Positions 6,298-9,245 of a stretch of 9,245 nucleotides of DNA are shown one piece after another. The translations under genes and the position numbers were made by a program. Position 1 is the first letter of the stretch, and the number at the start of each line of letters is the position of its first letter. Source of the stretch: Bacteroidales bacterium (GTDB lineage: Bacteria; Bacteroidota; Bacteroidia; Bacteroidales; VadinHA17); the NCBI GenBank assembly GCA_029935275.1, contig JAOZKQ010000070.1, positions 1 through 9,245 on the forward strand, read 5' to 3'. The notes beneath the pieces are model-generated. The model did not search any database. It was not told where the DNA came from and saw nothing but the letters and a program-made list of their open reading frames with translations.

Positions 6298-6927
6298 TTG
6301 AGAGCTAACATTCAACAACTGACTACAGGGAACGCTTATACTTTGCATCATACATTAGCTTACGATGATGTTGCGAATTTTGTTTTTTCAGAAATAAAAA
6401 AACGGAATGTAGCAACCTCCATCTTTTTTAGCATAAATTTCATCTTTCTCGTATTCTTAATTTATCAGGCATATTTGCTTATGTTCACAGGTCATACAGG
6501 CTGGGTGCTTTTCGGACTTAGTCTGGTGTTGGGTTTCCTTGTGTTACCTGGTTTATTAATACCTGTTCATGAGCTTATTCATGCATTTGCATACCGGATT
6601 TTAGGTGCTAAGAAAATTAAGTTTGGTGCCAGCCTTTCCCAATTTATTTTTTATGTAACAGCAGATAAATTTGTTATTGGTTACTATGAATTGATCTTCA
6701 TTGCCATGTTGCCCTTTTTTATGCTGAGTGGATTCCTGCTTTATTTATTTTTTATTTTTGATGCTTGGATCTCATTTAGCTTTTTATGTGCACTTTTTGC
6801 CCATGGAACTATGTGTATTGGTGATTTTGCAATACTGAGTTTCTTTATGGAAAATAAACCTTCAGATTTATTGACTTATGATAATGTGGATGAAAGGAAA
6901 GCATATTTTTATAAGCGAAGGAAATAA
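6298..6927 (+). CDS. DUF3267 family putative membrane zinc metalloprotease
   Basis: A 209-residue integral membrane protein with a zinc-protease signature. Four hydrophobic segments are visible (about 41-62, 68-90, 128-152 and 155-183). The end of the second leads straight into HELIH (91-95), the HExxH motif whose two His bind zinc and whose Glu is catalytic. A later GDFAIL (175-180) offers Asp176 as a likely third ligand. This arrangement fits DUF3267, a zincin family with site-2-protease-like topology; substrate and role are unknown. The start is the TTG at 6298: an in-frame stop at 6277 leaves only this codon or an ATT at 6283, and the first downstream Met is residue 62, past the first membrane segment. 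The gene has its own candidate promoter and is followed by a perfect AT-rich inverted repeat, so it is probably a single-gene unit. Confidence 0.85.
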   Translation: MRANIQQLTTGNAYTLHHTLAYDDVANFVFSEIKKRNVATSIFFSINFIFLVFLIYQAYLLMFTGHTGWVLFGLSLVLGFLVLPGLLIPVHELIHAFAYRILGAKKIKFGASLSQFIFYVTADKFVIGYYELIFIAMLPFFMLSGFLLYLFFIFDAWISFSFLCALFAHGTMCIGDFAILSFFMENKPSDLLTYDNVDERKAYFYKRRK

Positions 6928-6930
6928 GTT

Positions 6931-6951
6931 AATTGAAAAATATTTTCAATT
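6931..6951. terminator. Perfect 9-bp inverted repeat after the DUF3267 gene
   Basis: AATTGAAAA and TTTTCAATT pair perfectly around ATA, starting 4 nt after the stop codon and ending 15 nt before the transporter's -7 box. As a terminator it is weak (all but two pairs are A-T, and no T-run follows). It could equally be an operator overlapping the next promoter. Confidence 0.4.
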
Positions 6952-6965
6952 CAATCATCAAATTT

Positions 6966-6973
6966 TACCTTTG
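6966..6973 (+). promoter_or_regulatory. -7 box for the MFS transporter gene
   Basis: TACCTTTG followed by C is one of the commonest exact forms of the Bacteroidota -7 element (TAnnTTTG). Transcription would start near 6979, about 34 nt before the ATG. No TTG is seen 19-21 nt upstream, but the palindrome at 6931-6951 occupies that -33 region. Confidence 0.55.
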
Positions 6974-7012
6974 CGAACTAAATATTTATAATTTGAAGAA
7001 AAGGCAAAACTT

Positions 7013-8443
7013 ATGAGTTCATTTAAGCAGGTCGTTAAAAATTTCCCCAGGGTTTTCTGGATATCAAATTTCATGGAATTGTTTGAACGTTGGGCATGGT
7101 ATGGTTTTTATAATGCCTTTGCCTTGTACCTTACTTTGTCAAAAGGTTCTGGTGCACTTGGGTTCACACAGTTGGAAAAAGGAGCCATCATGGGTACAGG
7201 TTCGGCTCTTTTATACTTTCTGCCTTTATTTACCGGGGCAATTGCTGACAGGGTAGGATATAAAAAAGTTTTAATCCTTTCCTTTATATCTTATGTGGCA
7301 GGTTATTTTATGGTTGGGCATTTTGAGTCCTATACTGCAATCTATTTTTCTTATATTTTCCTTGCTTTTGCCGGTGCATTATTTAAGCCAATTATTTCTG
7401 CAATGATTGCAAAAACCACCAACCAGGAATCATCTTCCATAGGATTTGGAATTTTTTATATGATGATCAATATCGGGGGGTTTATTGGCCCCTTAATTTC
7501 CGGATTTATTTACAAAACCAGTTGGGATCTTGTTTTTTATATTTCGATGATTACAATTGGTCTCAATTTTATTCTCGTTTTCTTTTTCTTTAAAGAACCA
7601 GGAAGGGAGAAGTCAGTTGATACATTCTTTGAAACTATATGGAAGGCATTAAAAAATATTCTAATCACTTTTAAGGACTATAAATATGTATTATTTCTGA
7701 TTATCATGACTGGTTTTTGGACGGCCTTTAATCAGTTATATTATTCTTTTCCGGTTTTTATCGACGATTGGGTTGATCTCGATAAAATATCTACAATGCT
7801 TGGCCTGTCGGCCGGTACTATTACGGCTGTCACCATTACCAGTATGGATGCATTTTTTATTATTGTCCTTCAACTTTGGATATCTTCTGTTGCAATGAAG
7901 TATAAGCCTCTGCATGCAATGATGTCAGGAATCCTTATTCTGGCATTTGGTCTTTTTCTGATGTTTATCAGCCAAAATGTCTGGATAGTATTATTTGGCG
8001 TTTTAGTATTTGCTGTTGGGGAAATGGCCAGCTCTCCTAAATTTACAGAATATGTTGGCCGGATAGCCCCTTCCGATAAAAAAGCACTTTACATGGGTAC
8101 TTCTTTTCTTCCTATTGCTGCGGGACACAAATTGGCTGGTTGGCTCTCAGGAGATATTTATGCTAATGTTGCTGAAAAATTCACGCTGTTACAAGAATAT
8201 GTTGCTGAAAAAGGATTGATTATTCCTTCTGTTTCAGAGGATTTTACCCGTATGGATTATTATAATAAAGCAGGGGAGTTGCTGGGAATGAATCATCGTG
8301 AGCTTACTGATATGTTATTTATTCAGTATCATCCTGATAAAATCTGGACTTTATACTCCGGAATTGCTGTTGGTACTGCAGTAGCATTGTTTTTATATGA
8401 TAAATTCATCCTTAAAAGCAAAAAAGGAGAAACGACAGCTTAA
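7013..8443 (+). CDS. POT-type (peptide transporter-like) MFS transporter
   Basis: A 476-residue inner-membrane carrier of about 12 hydrophobic segments. Residues 22-30 (ELFERWAWY) are the ExxER-type motif of helix 1 of proton-coupled oligopeptide transporters, which is tied to proton coupling. GAIADRVGYKK (75-85) is the MFS motif A loop. FKP with Lys125 on helix 4, YMMINIGGFIGP (149-160), GFWTAFNQLY on helix 7 and Glu337 in GEMASSP on helix 10 also match POT landmarks. Proton-driven uptake of di- or tripeptides or similar solutes is therefore the best guess, but the substrate is not shown. A polar stretch of about 60 residues (383-442) lies before the last helix and is longer than a usual MFS loop. 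ATG at 7013 follows an AAGG with 8-nt spacing and a good -7 box. The dihydrofolate reductase gene follows after 77 bp. Confidence 0.9.
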   Translation: MSSFKQVVKNFPRVFWISNFMELFERWAWYGFYNAFALYLTLSKGSGALGFTQLEKGAIMGTGSALLYFLPLFTGAIADRVGYKKVLILSFISYVAGYFMVGHFESYTAIYFSYIFLAFAGALFKPIISAMIAKTTNQESSSIGFGIFYMMINIGGFIGPLISGFIYKTSWDLVFYISMITIGLNFILVFFFFKEPGREKSVDTFFETIWKALKNILITFKDYKYVLFLIIMTGFWTAFNQLYYSFPVFIDDWVDLDKISTMLGLSAGTITAVTITSMDAFFIIVLQLWISSVAMKYKPLHAMMSGILILAFGLFLMFISQNVWIVLFGVLVFAVGEMASSPKFTEYVGRIAPSDKKALYMGTSFLPIAAGHKLAGWLSGDIYANVAEKFTLLQEYVAEKGLIIPSVSEDFTRMDYYNKAGELLGMNHRELTDMLFIQYHPDKIWTLYSGIAVGTAVALFLYDKFILKSKKGETTA

Positions 8444-8520
8444 CATCTGGAATATTTAGTAAAAAGACATATTTATTCAAAGAGTAATTTTTAGAAGATG
8501 CTATAAGGTTTTATGAAATT

Positions 8521-9015
8521 ATGATCATATCACAGATAGTTGCAATATCACGAAATCGCATAATCGGTAAAGATAACCGCTTACCATGGCATATGCCAGA
8601 TGATCTTGCCTACTTTTTCAGAATGACTCGTGAACGGCATATAATCATTGGGAGGAAGAATTATGAGGCCAATGGGACGGCACTTCCAAACAGGATAAAT
8701 ATTGTGGTTACCCGGAAAAAGGATTATATTGCTCCAGGCTGCATAGTTATAAATAATTTTAATGATGCAATTAACTATGCCAGAGAAAGGGGGGAAGAGG
8801 AAGTCTTCATATCCGGTGGTGGTGAAATTTATAAAGCTACCCTGGCTATTAGTGACCGGATATACCTGACCCTGATAGATGCAGAAGTGGAAGGGGATGT
8901 TTATTACCCTGAATTGGATATAGGCCAGTGGCAGATAGTCTCAGAAGAAAAGCATAAAGCTGATCTGCACAATAAATATGATTATATCTACTTTGTTTTT
9001 GAGAGGGGAAAATAG
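8521..9015 (+). CDS. folA: Dihydrofolate reductase (type I)
   Basis: A 164-residue cytoplasmic enzyme that reduces dihydrofolate to tetrahydrofolate with NADPH, close to the 159 residues of the E. coli enzyme. Visible motifs are VAISRNRIIGKDNRLPWHMP (7-26, cofactor and Met20-loop region with Trp23); Asp28, the proton donor equivalent to E. coli Asp27; Phe32; GRK (44-46); LPNRIN with Arg58, which binds the folate glutamate; GGGEIY (99-104); and YLTLIDAEVEGD (115-126). Two positions are unusual. The residue after GRK is Asn47, where Thr normally contacts NADPH, and the residue before GGG is Ser98, where Ile or Val usually lines the pocket. No thymidylate synthase gene lies next to it here, though thyA is a common neighbour and may lie outside the window. 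It may share a transcript with the transporter, as no clear promoter or terminator is seen in the 77-bp gap. Confidence 0.94.
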   Translation: MIISQIVAISRNRIIGKDNRLPWHMPDDLAYFFRMTRERHIIIGRKNYEANGTALPNRINIVVTRKKDYIAPGCIVINNFNDAINYARERGEEEVFISGGGEIYKATLAISDRIYLTLIDAEVEGDVYYPELDIGQWQIVSEEKHKADLHNKYDYIYFVFERGK

Positions 9016-9054
9016 GTTTTATAAATGGCTTTTTGGACTAACGGATGTCTGTCT

Positions 9055-9072
9055 ATAATATCAGGATATTAT
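9055..9072. repeat. Perfect 8-bp inverted repeat after the dihydrofolate reductase gene
   Basis: ATAATATC and GATATTAT flank AG. A second direct copy of ATAATATC occurs at 9086-9093, inside the neighbouring larger inverted repeat. The short AT-rich palindrome could be a protein site or a weak terminator for the gene ending 39 nt upstream. Confidence 0.4.
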
Positions 9073-9078
9073 CAAATT

Positions 9079-9129
9079 GCGTTCCATAATATCTTATTAT
9101 TTTCAATTTAGCTTTCTTACATGGAACGC
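9079..9129. repeat. 9-bp inverted repeat with 33-nt spacer
   Basis: GCGTTCCAT at 9079-9087 and ATGGAACGC at 9121-9129 are exact reverse complements. The arms are GC-richer than the AT-rich spacer. The right arm leads directly into the GC-rich hairpin block, so the two may be parts of one repeat element. Confidence 0.5.
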
Positions 9130-9145
9130 TAACTTGCTGTTCGTC

Positions 9146-9195
9146 ACCATTCCCGGGGCTTCACCCCGGGCTAATGGTTTCGCCCACTTCGGGGC
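9146..9195. repeat. GC-rich double hairpin, likely dispersed intergenic repeat
   Basis: The first hairpin has arms ACCATT+CCCGGGG (9146-9158) and CCCCGGG+CT+AATGGT (9164-9178), giving 13 paired bases with a 2-nt bulge and a CTTCA loop. The second, 9182-9195, pairs GCCC with GGGC and contains CTTCGG, a stable tetraloop sequence. The composition contrasts sharply with the AT-rich surroundings. The pattern resembles GC-rich repeats I recall from Bacteroidota intergenic regions. It may also stop transcription from the dihydrofolate reductase gene. Copy number cannot be judged from one window. Confidence 0.55.
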
Positions 9196-9245
9196 TGTAT
9201 TGTCCCTATTAATTTAGACTTCGAAATATACTTATATATTTTAGT

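Noticed and set aside
4796..6927. Sigma factor, DUF4294 and DUF3267 as a regulated-proteolysis signalling cassette
   Set aside because: It is tempting because a membrane protease could release a sigma factor. However, no anti-sigma gene is present, gaps are large, the genes are on opposite strands, and the sigma factor has no membrane segment.
9079..9195. CRISPR array or tRNA in the right-edge repeat block
   Set aside because: The repeats are inverted, not regularly spaced direct repeats, and no cloverleaf with a CCA-type acceptor or T-loop can be drawn.

Overview
The window looks like ordinary chromosomal DNA from a member of the Bacteroidota, possibly a marine or anaerobic relative of Bacteroidales, Marinilabiliales or Cytophagales. 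The base composition is AT-rich and almost no start codon has a strong Shine-Dalgarno sequence. Several upstream regions carry the phylum's -7 box (TAnnTTTG). The protein families also point there: a TonB-dependent receptor with an N-terminal carboxypeptidase-regulatory-like domain, a lipoprotein resembling the SGNH/GDSL family, DUF3127, DUF4294 and DUF3267. Family names come from recalled motifs, because no database search was possible.

Layout, left to right. Positions 1-3161 (minus strand) hold a tight two-gene outer-membrane unit: a 941-residue TonB-dependent receptor, then, after 3 nt, an SGNH-like lipoprotein that runs off the left edge. Its 110 visible residues have Asn where the family's serine nucleophile normally sits. 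A 425-bp divergent intergenic region (3162-3586) contains candidate promoters and three short palindromes. On the plus strand follow an FKBP-type peptidyl-prolyl isomerase lipoprotein and a DUF3127 protein whose last six residues (DDDLPF) copy the C-terminal tip of single-stranded DNA-binding protein SSB. Facing them on the minus strand are a sigma-70 family factor (4796-5374) and a secreted DUF4294 protein (5564-6166). From 6298 rightward the plus strand carries a DUF3267 membrane zincin, a POT-type MFS transporter and dihydrofolate reductase. The last ~190 bases hold nested inverted repeats, including a very GC-rich hairpin unlike its surroundings.

How the genes fit together. The receptor and lipoprotein probably act jointly at the outer membrane, importing or processing an unknown substrate. 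The FKBP lipoprotein probably helps fold envelope proteins. The other genes are mostly single housekeeping or regulatory units with no obvious shared pathway. I do not see a new multi-gene defence, mobile or biosynthetic system. The items most worth checking are the atypical SGNH motif, the SSB-like tail on DUF3127, the compound repeat at the right edge, and the promoter-proximal palindromes.
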